A stretch of 64,000 bases of DNA from Geosiphon pyriformis (GCA_016748015.1 JAAOMT010000777.1:306957-370956), one strand, 5' to 3'; positions 52,522-63,377 are shown, counted from the stretch's first letter. The notes: a model not told the origin generated them from the letters alone. Numbers and translations are program-made.

Positions 52522-52962
52522 TCAGGCTTGTGTGGATAAGTTGTTCTTTTCCAAAAAATATTCTAATTGTTGTAGTATTTTTTTGTTGAATAATTGCTTT
52601 GTTTTATCCGTATATAGATTCTGGATATTTATGTGTTGTCCCAAGTAAAAATAACAATAGTTTCGTGGAAATTGTTGTATCCACCAATTCCAAGTTTCTT
52701 TAGTCAACTCTTGATATAGTGACTCTTTTGTCGATTTTTTTATTGCTACTTTTACTTTTGCCATGATTTTGTCCACAGTATTTTCAGTTTTCTTCTGTGT
52801 TCTGAGTTGAAATGTCTTTCTAGTATTTTGATATCGAATGGTTTGTTGATTGATTGTAATCTCCATTTCCTGGTGTTGGATTAATTGAAAGAATTGTTGT
52901 GCTAGTGAGTGAATGTTGTCTGTAATTTCCATTTTTTTGATATTTCCTGTTGCATCTACCAT
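52522..52962 (-). CDS. Extra ORF between integrase and 3' LTR, unknown function
   Basis: 146 uninterrupted codons, in contrast to the stop-ridden pol. Gln/Lys/Thr-rich, with a hydrophilic first half and ETWNWWIQQFPRNYCYFYLG in the middle. No membrane segment, signal peptide or chromodomain is visible. It could be a C-terminal polyprotein domain or a separate accessory protein. Not recognised. Confidence 0.55.
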   Translation of the reverse strand: MVDATGNIKKMEITDNIHSLAQQFFQLIQHQEMEITINQQTIRYQNTRKTFQLRTQKKTENTVDKIMAKVKVAIKKSTKESLYQELTKETWNWWIQQFPRNYCYFYLGQHINIQNLYTDKTKQLFNKKILQQLEYFLEKNNLSTQA

Positions 52963-52986
52963 GTCTTTATATATTCTTTTAATGGA

Positions 52987-54367
52987 TCAATTTAACATGT
53001 TGTTGTTGATAATAATGATTGGTTCCAGATCTTGTGGAATCTCATCTGGTTGAACTAGTATTCTCTGTACTCCTAATTGTGGAATATTACTGGTAGATGG
53101 TAGTGTGATGTTGTGATATGGTTTCAGTCGATCTCCATGTGCTGCTTTGGTTAAAATTTTGTTATCCAATCTTAATTTGTAAGCTCCATTCCTAGAATTT
53201 CTTTTATGTGAAATGGTCCGTTCCATTTGGAGTCAAATTTTCCATTTCATTGTTTTTCTGCTTTAGTACGATGTAGTAATAATTTGTCTCCGATCTTGAA
53301 TTCAACTGATTTGTCTGGTAGTTGACTATTGTGTCTTTCTTTCTGTGTTTTTTGTGACTTTTGGATATTATCAGCTGCTCTTTTTTGTTTGTTTTCCAAT
53401 GTTTCCATTAAGTTATATGTTCTTCTTAGCAATATTTCTTGAAAATTTTTCTCTGTTATTGGTTCAGCTGGATATGTATTAATTTCTCTTTCTATTGGTA
53501 ATGTTGCTATTCTTCCATATACTAATTTAAATGGTGTTGCTTGTGTAGTATCCTGTTTTGTTGTCCAATAAGCAAATAGTACTGATGGTATGAACAAATC
53601 CCAATCATTCTGGTTTTCTTGGCTGAGCTTGGCTATTGCTTTACACAATGTTCTGTTGAATCTTTCTATTAATCCATTGGTTGTGGATGGTATGGTGATA
53701 ATAATGGTCTCTTGATTCCAAATCTTTGGCTCAATTCTGTTAATGTTCTGTTTACAAAATGAGTTCCTTGGTTTGATAATAATTCTTTTGGACATCCATG
53801 TCAACAAATCAAATCCTGATGAATAAATTCGGCAACGGATTCTGCATCCACTCTTTGAATTGCTTTTGTCTCTGGCCATTTAGTGAGATAATCCATAGCT
53901 ATTGCTATGTATCTGTTTCCTCTGCTGGTAATTGTTAATGGTCTGACTAAATCAATTCCCATATGGTCAAATGGTTGTCCTACTTTAATTGGTCTTAATG
54001 GTTTACTGGGTCTTGTTCCTCCTTTTCGCTGACAATCATCACAATTTTGAACATATTGAATGATGTTTGGGTACATTGATAGCCAATAATATCTTTTTCT
54101 AGTTCTTTTCATGGTTGCTTCTTTGTGAAAATGTCTTGCTGTTGGATTTGAGTGCATGTTAAATAATATTGTTTTTTTTTCTGGCTCCGTAATTATTCTG
54201 GTTGGTTGATCTGGATCCCTTCTATTTTTCTGATAAAGTATATTTTGGTGAGTGATAAAATATTTTGATTGTTGTTTGATACTCCTTCGTTCCATATGAG
54301 ATAAATTCTCCTTAAACTGTTGAGTGTTTAAATAATGTTGCAATTGTTGATATTTTTGTATGTTCAT
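52987..54367 (-). pseudogene. Integrase of the gypsy element, frameshifted, catalytic Asp changed
   Basis: N-terminal zinc finger: HFHKEATMKRT spacing, then NCDDCQRKG. Catalytic core: MGIDLVRPL with the first Asp, DYLTKWPE, then a TGA, then SNQGTHF where SDQGTHF is expected, so the second DDE Asp is Asn. NGLIERFNRT keeps the Glu but lies in another frame (53247-53879). The C-terminal module has FKIGDKLLLHR, a stop, and NGPFHIKEI of the GPY/F type, finishing in a third frame (52987-53226). Integration activity would be lost. Confidence 0.88.
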
Positions 54368-54430
54368 CTTTTGTTGTATTTTTCCATTGGTATTGTTCTG
54401 GTTTTATTATATTTTTGGGTTGAAATGTTC

Positions 54431-54769
54431 TTAGATTTGTCTTATTCGCAATAAACCGTCAGCATTTCCATTGTCTTTTCCTTTTTTGTAATGTATAGTA
54501 TAATTGTATAGTGCGAGTGCTATTTTCCATCTTGACTGTCTTCCATCTCCAAATTCTTGTTTTTGGAGTGATGTTAATCCCTTGTGATCTGTGTATACTT
54601 CAAACTTCTGGCTCAAGTATTCTTTCCATTTCATGATGGCCCAGTATATTGCTAAGTGTTTATGTTCCAGTGTTCCATAGTTCTTTTCAGCTGGTGTTAA
54701 ACTTCTGCTGGCATATGCTACTAGATGTTTTCTGCCGTCCAGTTCTCTTTGAGATAATACTGCTCTCAA
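54431..54769 (-). pseudogene. RNase H domain of the gypsy element
   Basis: VLSQRELDGRKHLVAYASRS, LTPAEKNYGTLEHKHLAIYW, FEVYTDHKGLTSL and HYKKGKDNGNADGLLR are the standard Ty3 RNase H blocks. One frameshift separates it from RT. The upstream link carries stops. Confidence 0.88.
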
Positions 54770-54888
54770 TGCTTGGCTGGATGCACGGTGGTAATGATGA
54801 ATGGTTTGCTGTAATCTGAATAGATCAGTACTAGAACTTGGATGAGCTTTTTCCTTAGAATATTAAAAGTTTCTTGTTGACTTTCTGT

Positions 54889-55857
54889 CTATTCATATTT
54901 CGCATTTTTGTTTTGCAGTTGATTGAGTGGCTGTGCTATCTTAGAAAAGTTCTTGATAAAACGATGATAGTAACTGGTGAATCCCAAGAATGATTTCAGT
55001 CCTGTTATATTAGTTAGCACTAGAAAGTTCTTTACTATCTCTATTTTCTCTGGATCCATTTTGATGCCATCTTTGCTAACTATGTGTCCCAAGAATTTGA
55101 GTTCTGTCTTGTCAAAGAAGCACTTTGTTGCATTTAACTTTAGTCCTGCTCTTCTTAGTCTTTCAAACACTTGTTGAAGATGATGAAGATGATCATTAAA
55201 CATCTTTGAGAATACATTGGTGTTGTCTAAGTATACAACTACTGATTTCCACAATAAGCCAGTATAAATAATTTCTATTAGCCATTGGAAAGTTGCTGGG
55301 GTGTTGGTTAAGCTGAATGGCATCACTTCAAATTCAAAATTCTCTTCTCTAGTAGTAAATGCCATTTTCTCTTTGTCAGCTGAATTCATGGCTACTTGCC
55401 AGTAACCACTATCAAAATCTAATGTAGAGAACTATTTGTTCCCACCAAAAGCATCAAATAATTCCTGTATTCATGGAGTTGGATAACTGTCTCCACGAGT
55501 TACATCATTGAGTTTCCTGTAGTCTACACAAAACTGGATTTTTTCATTTTTCTTTCGGACGAGTACCACTGGTGACGACTATAGACTCATTGATGATTGA
55601 ATTACCCCATTGTCAAGCATTCTGTTTATTTCTTGACAAATAATCTCATGGCTGGCTAGTGGTATTCAGTATGCTCTTTGTTTGATTGGTATTGCATCTC
55701 CAGTTTTAATCTGATGCTGGATGATGTCAGTTTGGCCAAACTCATTTTCGCTGGCAAAGATGTCATTAAAATTGTTGAGTAACATCTTGAGCTGCATATA
55801 TTGGAATGGATCTAAGTTTCCCATGTTCATTTGTTCCAATTGTTCTGGTTGGAGCAA
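54889..55857 (-). pseudogene. Reverse transcriptase of the gypsy element, YLDD changed to YLDN
   Basis: Blocks: IQFCVDYRKLNDVT, STLDFDSGYWQVAM, MAFTTREENFEFEVMPFSLT, TPATFQWL, then VVVYLDNTNVFS where YLDD is expected, and KFLGHIVSKDGIKMDPEKIE, then GFTSYYHRFIKNFS. The Asn (AAC) replaces the second catalytic Asp. In-frame stops at conserved positions include TAG before SSPVVLV and before FSTLDF (where Trp is usual), and TGA in YPTP*IQELFDA. Defective. Confidence 0.9.
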
Positions 55858-55869
55858 ATAATATTTGTC

Positions 55870-57369
55870 TCATCCATAGATTGTTTGTGATGTGATGTCA
55901 ACATATCCACAAAATTGTGGAAAGTCTGAAATGGGGTTTGGTGGTTGGTTTTCTATTTCTGTGGTTAAATATCCGATAGTGGTTCCTTCTGGTATGCTGA
56001 TAACATTGCCAGTATTGTTGTAGATGAGAATTTTTATGCTGCTATAGTTTTTGGCTGGTATATGGAGATTGATCAACCCAATCTCTCCTGATTCACAAAG
56101 GGTTGTTTCCGCTTCAAAAATCTGTTCTTGCTCCTTTTCCTTTCTTTCTATTGTTAACATGTACTGGCTATATGGTGGAATGGAAATAGCTTGACCAGTT
56201 GAGATAATTTCTCCTTGGCCAATAATTTTTTTCTCCGTCATATTAACTAGTATGTTTGTTCTACCCATTGATCCGAATCCTTGTATTCCTCTTGCTATTA
56301 GTCCTAATTTCTCCCTCTTTTCCACTGACACTAACTGAGCTACTCTAATCAGAGGCAGGAATATTGCCTGTCCTATCTTTTCATTGGGCTCTATTATATA
56401 GGTCTTTTCTGAGTCATTTTGTAGCATAGCGATGATATTTCCTACATATTCCGCGTTAATTATTTCTTCTTTTATATTGATTCCTCTTTTCGCTAAGCTA
56501 CTCCTTGATGCTAATTGAATCATTGTTGTTGCCGGAATCTCTAGTGCTATTTTCAGATCAATACAGGTGTGTGAATGCGGTTCTAATTTGATGACATCTT
56601 TTCTTGGATATCTCAGATCAAACCTTGCATCTGTATCATGCGCACATTTTGGCATAATACCTTCTCCATTGTCACTATACCATTTCAACTCTTGTTCCTT
56701 GGAGAGATCTGGTAATGTGATGTATTGTTTATAGTTCAAATCGGGTTTTGAATCTGAGTCTGAATTGTTTTCATTGTTATTGCCATTTTGAATGGAGCTA
56801 GAACTGTTGTTTTTGTCATCATCATTGGAGTCTGGATCATGATTGATCAGCAATTCTGTTTCCAATGCACAGCTGCTGATTGGTTCTTCTTCTTCAGGGA
56901 TCGAGTAGATCATGCGTGGTGGTGGATTGTAAATGAGGTCACAATCATCACAATATTCAAAGTCACTGGGAATTAAACAATGATGACACAGTTTTGTATT
57001 TAACTGTGCTAGCCATTGTTTTTGCTCTTCTCTAGTGGGTGCCAAGTTTTGGTAGTGTTCATAAAACTCTTCTGGTTCTAGAAAATTTATAACTGGCTCT
57101 GCATCCCAGTCAAGCTCGATGGGTTCTGGTGGGTTGTTTTTAATTGTCCGGATTTCTTCTGGCAACGCGCCTTCAATTTTGGCGGTTGCCATTCTCCAAA
57201 TTTTGTCATCATCATGTGGACAACTGTCTAATTGTTGCACTGCTCTTTGCCAAGTGGCTTCAATTGGTGTCCTCTTTTTAACCCAGTCACTGATCAGAAT
57301 TGTGTATTGACACTCTACATTATATGTTCCTCCCCATCCGGGAATGTCATGCCACATTTTTTCATCCAA
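55870..57369 (-). CDS. Zinc-finger and dUTPase-like region of the gypsy polyprotein
   Basis: 499 open codons between protease and RT, same frame as both. Residues 128-143 form a zinc ribbon (CHHCLIPSDFEYCDDC), followed by an acidic Asn/Ser/Asp linker. Residues about 240-370 (56260-56652) match trimeric dUTPase motifs in order: motif 1 TDARFDLRY; motif 2 ASRSSLAKRG; motif 3 IINAEYVGNI; motif 4 KIGQAIFLPL; motif 5 RGIQGFGSMGR. The catalytic Asp of motif 3 (usually I-D-x-x-Y) is Asn305 here, so hydrolysis of dUTP is probably lost. The remaining 130 residues (SIPPYSQYMLTI, IPEGTTIGYLTTEI) resemble the usual protease-RT connector. Domain identity is good; activity is doubtful. Confidence 0.85.
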   Translation of the reverse strand: MDEKMWHDIPGWGGTYNVECQYTILISDWVKKRTPIEATWQRAVQQLDSCPHDDDKIWRMATAKIEGALPEEIRTIKNNPPEPIELDWDAEPVINFLEPEEFYEHYQNLAPTREEQKQWLAQLNTKLCHHCLIPSDFEYCDDCDLIYNPPPRMIYSIPEEEEPISSCALETELLINHDPDSNDDDKNNSSSSIQNGNNNENNSDSDSKPDLNYKQYITLPDLSKEQELKWYSDNGEGIMPKCAHDTDARFDLRYPRKDVIKLEPHSHTCIDLKIALEIPATTMIQLASRSSLAKRGINIKEEIINAEYVGNIIAMLQNDSEKTYIIEPNEKIGQAIFLPLIRVAQLVSVEKREKLGLIARGIQGFGSMGRTNILVNMTEKKIIGQGEIISTGQAISIPPYSQYMLTIERKEKEQEQIFEAETTLCESGEIGLINLHIPAKNYSSIKILIYNNTGNVISIPEGTTIGYLTTEIENQPPNPISDFPQFCGYVDITSQTIYG

Positions 57370-57405
57370 GAGAGTCTCTCCACAAGCTAAGCATGGCTGA
57401 TTGTC

Positions 57406-57711
57406 CTATTTCCCTACTTGTTTTGGTCTTCCAAAGTGTTCAAGGATGCATAGGTGGCAATAGAACCTAGTTGCCATTGAATATTCCTCATTGTCCTCAC
57501 AGCATGTGCCTATTGACGACAATTTCTTACCACAATCATCACATATAAGCTTAGGTCGACGATAGGTAGATTGTTGTGGTATAGTGTAGGTGTTATAAAT
57601 AGTGGTGGTTTGGGTGGTCTTTTCTTCTTTCCCTTTTCTTTTATTTTTTTTGTCTTCTTCCCATTTCCAGCTTGATGTCAGTTTGCTCTTGTCATTGTCG
57701 GTCCATGTCAA
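57406..57711 (-). pseudogene. Cysteine-rich segment of the polyprotein upstream of dUTPase
   Basis: In frame with the dUTPase region and separated from it by a single TAG near 57406. Lys/Glu/Thr-rich, then ICDDCGKKLSSIGTCC and FYCHLC, which could bind zinc. Not a known Ty3 domain as far as I can tell. Confidence 0.5.
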
Positions 57712-58173
57712 GTCATCAGTTTCCCAGGTAAGTTTTTCTTTTTGTTTCCCTTTTCCCTTGTTGCTGTCATCTCAGAAGAGTATTGGCAGTAGTTCATTGT
57801 GCTCTTCATCTGCCCACAACACTTGGTAGGCTTCCCCAATAGGCTTTTCTTTCTCCTCCTCCAGTTCGATCAATAGTTTCTCTCTTGGAGGAGTTTTGAA
57901 GTGGCCACACGTGGCTGGAACACATATGTGTTGGCCCTGATACGTTAGTTGAAGTTCCTGGGTGTTTCAGTCTAACGTTGCATTGACTTTGGATAGCCAG
58001 TTATTACTAACGAGAGCTTGGTATTGAGTGGCTTCCATCACTAGAACTTTGATGAGAGTCATGATGTCATTGACTTTAAAAGGAAAGTCGTCAATTTCGC
58101 TGATTAGAGTTTTGGTTACTCCATTGGCTGTGATGATTCTGGCACTGGCAGCTCAATCAACTCGGCGACCTAA

Positions 58174-58581
58174 TTAATCCATAAATTGTTTCATGATTAT
58201 GCTGCTTGCAGAACCGCTGTCCAGGATTAATTTGATGAATTGTCCTTCTACTTTGGTATCAGTGTACATCACGGTGATTGGTTTGGCTTCAAGAGTGGCT
58301 CCACTAAATAATGGCATTGCAGCTGTTTCCTCAAATTCGAATGGGAAGATAGTGGCCAATGACTTGTCTTTGGTGATGGTAGCAGGTGGAATATTACTGG
58401 TGAGTGGTTGTTTTTGGGTAAATACCAGGTTACTGGTTGAAGCGTCTTCTGGGGTGACCAGGAAACTTAAATAGTTCTGGGAATTCAAGTTCTGGAATTG
58501 ACCAGTACCCGAATTCTGCTGGCATAATCCAGATGGTTGCTGTGAAGAACTGGGGATCGATTGATAGACTACTATCGCCAA
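58174..58581 (-). pseudogene. Aspartic protease of the gypsy element
   Basis: LILDSGSASSIIM supplies the D-S-G active site of a retroviral-type aspartic protease near 58,215. Preceded by FKLIL-type strands and TVMYTDTKVEGQFI. Same frame as gag and RT. A TAA follows at FMD*. Confidence 0.8.
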
Positions 58582-58849
58582 TCTCCAGCTCTATTGAGTC
58601 ATTCTCGGTCTTTGAGTTCCATTGGGTGGTAAGCTTTGGGGTGGTGTTTGGATCTGTTGGGATTGATAGATTATTTGTGGCTGTGGTTGATATATTACTT
58701 GTGGCTGCAGCTGATAAATCGGAGATTGATATACTGAAGACTGATAGACTGATGACTGCATCACTGGTAGGTAAGCGGGTGGGTTTTGATTTGGGTACTG
58801 ATTCAGAGTTTGGAACTGGCGATCGGGGTTTTGATATTGATTTTCCGAT

Positions 58850-60636
58850 CATTGGTTATTTAAACGCTGGCGACAGTTAATTTGAATATGTTTTTGTTTA
58901 CCACAATAGTGGCAGATACATGTTTCCTGTTGTCACTGTTGATTGGTTGATGGAGATGGATGTGGTTGATTTTGGGCATGATTAGAGTTTCCTTGATTAT
59001 TGCGTTGTTGTAGAGGCTGATAAATAGTGTGATTGTCAGCTAAGTATCCTTCCAATCTCTTATTGATTGATTTACTGAACTTCTCCAATTTGGAATCCAA
59101 TTCAGATGATCCATTCATTACTAGATTAATAGCTTGGGCGTGGTTAGCCTCTAACTCAGCAGATTCAAAATTTCTGGTGTGTGTGACTGTATCTTGAAGG
59201 GTGCCTGGATGCAACGGATGTACATGTTGCAAGATGCTGCTGTGCAGGCCACAGATAAACTGATTGAGTATCTGTGGTGCTGTGAAATAGTTGGTGTCAA
59301 TTGCTTGAATTTGGTGTAGGTTTTAATGGAAGCATCCCAAGTAAGTGGTAACTGCTTCAGTTTCTCCTTGTTTTATGGTGGTGAATGCATTGACTAGGCA
59401 ATTGATGCTGTTATTGTTGCTGAAGTATCTTAGGAATTCCACTTTGAAGGCATTAAAATCTTGTGGTTTATTAATCAAGCTCTGGTACCATGAATCAGTG
59501 GTATCTTTGAGAAAGTAGGGAATGGCTTGCATTGCTCGAGTGTCATTCCATCCATTGGCTATGATGGCCTTTTCTACATCATTCAGCCATATTTGAGTGT
59601 CATCCTCTTCCCCCATAAAGTTGTCAAGTTTTGTGATTGGTGTGTAGGCTATTGGATCTAAGTTAGGTGGTTGTGGTGGCTGTTGAAGCAGTTGTTGTTG
59701 TCCTGGCTGTTGAGGTGGTAGCTGAAGTGGCTGCTGTATGGGTTCGGCTATGGAATTAATCGGCGGTTGATTGATAACAATTACTGGAGATAAGTTTTGC
59801 TGATTAATTAATTCAGGTTTTTGATTTCTTTAATTTGGTGGTGTTCGAATATTTGGAGTTTTGATTTCTGGATTTTCTAACTGTTGCTGAGTTTGAAAGT
59901 TTGGGGTTTCAACTTCTGGGTTTTCAGTGATCGGGTGCTGGTAAGTGAATTTTTGATCTTCTGATTCTTCTTTCTTCTTTTCTGATTCCGCTGCTTCCCA
60001 TGGATCAGAGATTCCAAAATCTGGTAGAGGTGGGAATGATCGAAGTCCTGATGGGATTGATGATCGCGAATTAAATCCCTCAAAGTATTCGCTGTATGGT
60101 CCTAACAATTCTGTTTTCTTTTGTTTACTTTGGAATAGGAATCATCCAAATGTTGATGTCACAGTTGATGGAAATGCGTCTGTTAATGATATGTTGATGG
60201 CACTTCTAGGTGTATAGTGATAGGATAGATTGCTTGGAGATTCAACTCTGTTTTTCTTCCAAGCAGGTGGCTGTATTTTTCTGGGTGTTACTGCTGGTGT
60301 TTGTAATTTTCCCTTGCCTTTACTAGCATATGTAATTGGATATCTTTGTTGAGTGTGGTGTTCAATTTCTTTGTTGATCTCAGTGATGATGGATGCAAAA
60401 TTATGGTTTGTTGGTAGGTTGATGTTTTGAATTAATTCCTTATAGAAAGTTTCTCTTGCTGATTTAATATTCACTGGTGTTCCTAATAAAGAGAAAATCT
60501 TTTTGTTAATGTAGAAATTGAAGGCTGATTTGGTGGATATATGATTGTGGTTTAATCCCAAGTATTGACAATAGTGTTGAAATAAGGATTTTGCAAATCC
60601 TAAATGGTTTGCTCCTATAATTTCTGATTCTGCCAC
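58850..60636 (-). pseudogene. Gag of the gypsy element with CCHC zinc knuckle
   Basis: Starts at 60636 (MAESEIIGANHLG) with frames 60142-60636, 59830-60108, 59323-59616 and 58933-59232, all in one frame and separated by single stops. The capsid-like part has WLNDVEKAIIANGW, YFLKDTTDSWYQSLI and FLRYFSNNNSINCL. The nucleocapsid has CHYCGKQKHIQINC (C-x2-C-x4-H-x4-C) just after a TGA at 58933. A Pro/Gln/Tyr-rich stretch follows toward the protease. Non-functional because of stops. Confidence 0.85.
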
Positions 60637-60663
60637 TTTTAATTTGGTGTTGTTGGTGTTGGT

Positions 60664-60690
60664 TCTCTGTAGGATTATACCTTACAGAGA
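60664..60690 (-). other. Hairpin overlapping the primer binding site
   Basis: An 8-bp inverted repeat, TCTCTGTA (60664-60671) and TACAGAGA (60683-60690), with an 11-nt loop just inside the 5' LTR; its right stem lies within the PBS. Confidence 0.6.
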
Positions 60691-60696
60691 GCACCA
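60680..60696 (-). other. Primer binding site
   Basis: TGGTGCTCTCTGTAAGG on the minus strand, two bases after the 5' LTR, begins with the TGG expected to pair with a tRNA CCA end. The tRNA species is not assigned. Confidence 0.6.
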
Positions 60697-60698
60697 AA

Positions 60699-61581
60699 TG
60701 TTACAAGTGATTATTTTTGTTGTGGAATTGAGTAACAAACCCGTAACTTAGTGCTCAAAAGCTACTTTTGTGAATGATGTGCAGAAGGTATGATATTTGA
60801 AGGTTTTGGTTGATCTGAAGGTTTTTGTTGTGGAGTTCTTTGTATAATAGACAGAGATTCAATAAGATTGATAGTGGTTGTATCCTCAAGTGGTTTTCCC
60901 AATTTCTTTCTCAGCGTAGTGGCCAGATTTAGTCTGGCAGTCATGCTCTTCTGGTAAGCTATCTGATAATATATATAAAATCCTACTCTTATTTCTGGGT
61001 CTTTTACCAGGCTATTCTTGACGTCAATAACTCAGTGCTTAATCTTTTAATCAATTAGTATACAACAACAAAATCAAAGAAAGAAAGGAAATAAAATAAA
61101 AAAAATAAAAATAAAAAAAATAAGCCAAGGCAATTTGGTCTGTTAGTATCTTGTTAATAGCCGTAATCAAGAGCTATTGTTCCAACGTGGTTAAGTAGCA
61201 ATTACTATTAACATGAAGTGTTAATAGTGAATAGTGGATTGAGATATGGAATAATTATTTATTTGATGATTGGTTTCTTGGCTAAAGATTTTGTGGTATC
61301 GATTCTGTTTTTTCTGTTTCTAACACTACTGCTATATATACATAATTGGGATTCCTCAATTCCTCAATTCTTCACGACAGGAATCCTGGAATTCTGGAAT
61401 CCTACAATTCCTTATTGGGAATCCTGAAATTCCTGGAATCCTGCAATTCCTCGTTGGAAATCCTGAAATTCCTGAAATCCTGCAATTCCTAAGAGGAATC
61501 CTGAAATTCCACATTTACTATGCTTACTTCTGATTGGCTAATAATTATGCTAATATATTTCCTATATTTTTATGAGTAACA
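60699..61581 (-). repeat. 5' LTR of the gypsy element
   Basis: 883 bp. It matches the 3' LTR and the solo LTR except for scattered changes and a shorter GAATTC-type minisatellite (about 61353-61510). Confidence 0.93.
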
Positions 61582-62990
61582 ATGTTTTATACTTGTAACT
61601 TTAATACTATTTGTTTTCATATGAAAAAAATTTTATTGTTTGTAATCTCAATCTACACTAATAGTTCTGTTAAAAACTTTAGTTTTTTTGGTGCAGTTAA
61701 AAGTACTGCCACATATTTTTCTAATATGAATTTAAATATGAAGATTAAAGTTCATGGTTTATTTTTTTTTACTTTGGCTAAAATACAAACTATAGTGTTA
61801 ATTCTTAAATATATTTTAGTTTGTTTTAATGTTACAATTTTTTTAAACAGTCAAGCTTTTATAGATGTATGTTAAACAAAGTTAAAACTAAAGACATTTG
61901 ATTTTTGCAACAAATGTTAGATTAAAAAGTGTTATATTAATAATTTAGTCAAAGACAAAAATATTTCTGTAAGATAAACTAAGATAAAAGATCATTTTAG
62001 TGTGTTAAACAATAATATAGCTGATAAATTAGCTAACAGAACTACATCTTTGAAGCTTGTTTTACCAGTTAACAGTAGAAAATATTTCTTAAAAGTTAAT
62101 AAAAGAGTGTTGTCTGACAATACTTAGCATTTTATTAAAACAGTTTGTAATACTATAAGGCATTTTTAATGAAAATTTGGATCTAATTTTAATGTAGTAG
62201 ATTCTTTACATGTTGAAAACATAAATTAAAAGCTTATTATTTTGGTTTTGCAATTTGATTCTTACATAGTAGTTAAATACACAAGCAGACAAACTGTTAA
62301 CTTATATATATATTTGATAAAAGCACTACATAATAAATTGTCTATGACAATTAAGAAGTACTTATATAATTACAATTATCTAAATATGTTGTATAGTAAC
62401 AAGATGAAATTTTTGGATTATAGTTTTGTTTGTAGTTTAAACTTGTCTCTTATTAAGATCTGCTAAAAAAATGCTTATTTTTTGACTGATACTACTTTGG
62501 TTATATTAGAAATTTTTTAGTTATTGGCTTTATGTATTTTTGATATATGTTTGTACATACTATTATATAAGAGATTTGTGTTTAATAGTTGGTTAGTAAA
62601 AACCAAGACTTTTTTTAAGAATACTAATTTTGTTACAAATAAGTTGGTTAAATTTGTTCAAAAGTTAGTTATTAATTACAAAAAATGAATTTGAATATTT
62701 AATTTAAAGCTTTGAACTAATATGAATTGTAGAAATTTGTTACAAAAAGATAGTTTTTTGCTTGATATTATTCATGGCCTTTCTGTTAAAGTTTTAAGTA
62801 ATGTTGCTTAGTTGTTAAGAATTAAAGAAGATTATATAGTTAGTTTTGGTTTAAGAATAGATAATTTGTTTTTTGTTAACATAGCTAAAAAAGTTATAAT
62901 TAATATAGTTACATAATATAACTTTAATTGGCCAAATGACTGGTTACATATAGCAAGTATGTAATTTATATCTAATTTAAAATTCTATTA
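61582..62990 (+). mobile_element. LINE copy 2, right part (RNase H to 3' end)
   Basis: Continues the copy interrupted at 51356. TNSSVKNFSFFGAVKSTATY aligns in layout with the RNase H start of copy 1, and DHFSVLNNNIADKLANRTTS with its end. The last bases (ATTGGCCAAATGACTGGTTA near 62,930) match the 3' UTR of copy 1 (ATTGGCCCGAATGGCTGGTC near 46,459). AT erosion is strong. Confidence 0.82.
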
Positions 62991-63377
62991 TTAAATTTTA
63001 CTTATAAATACAATAAATAAATAAAAAATGATTAATAAATTTTTTTAAACAGAATATATAAAATATAATAATAAATTAAAAATATTAAAGATTTAATAAT
63101 AAAATCAATGATATATATAAATAGTTTAATTAATTTTTATTTAGATTTTAATTATTAAATTTTAAAATTTATAATTATTTTAAATAATAATATAATTAAA
63201 CATATATAATAAAATTTTTAAAATATTGAATTAAGTTTTATTAATTTATTTATTAATTTAAAAATAAGTTTTTAATTATAATTTTAAGTTTTTATATAAA
63301 AGTTTATTTAAATATAAAATTAGAATAAATTAATAATAATAATAATAATAATATTTTTTTATTTTATTTTATTTTAT
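62991..63377. other. AT-rich spacer with LINE tail repeats
   Basis: Extremely AT-rich. An AAT run lies at about 63333-63350. The TTTTA repeats at 63352-63377 are probably the A-rich 3' tail of the inverted LINE copy to the right. Confidence 0.5.

Larger units (their letters stand above)
51357..61581 (-). mobile_element. Ty3/gypsy LTR retrotransposon with dUTPase-like domain, 10.2 kb, defective
   Basis: Complete structure on the minus strand: 5' LTR 60699-61581; PBS 60680-60696; gag, protease, zinc-finger/dUTPase-like region and RT in a single frame from about 60636 to 54889; RNase H and integrase; an extra 3' ORF; polypurine tract 52290-52304; 3' LTR 51357-52289. LTR ends are TGTTAC...GTAACA. 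A 4-bp duplication ATGT (51353-51356, 61582-61585) marks insertion into LINE copy 2. RT before integrase gives the Ty3/gypsy order. Many stops and at least two frameshifts disable it. Confidence 0.93.

Noticed and set aside
57602-58880. Plus-strand frames over the gypsy gag and protease region
   Set aside because: Shadows; the opposite strand carries the zinc knuckle and the D-S-G protease site.
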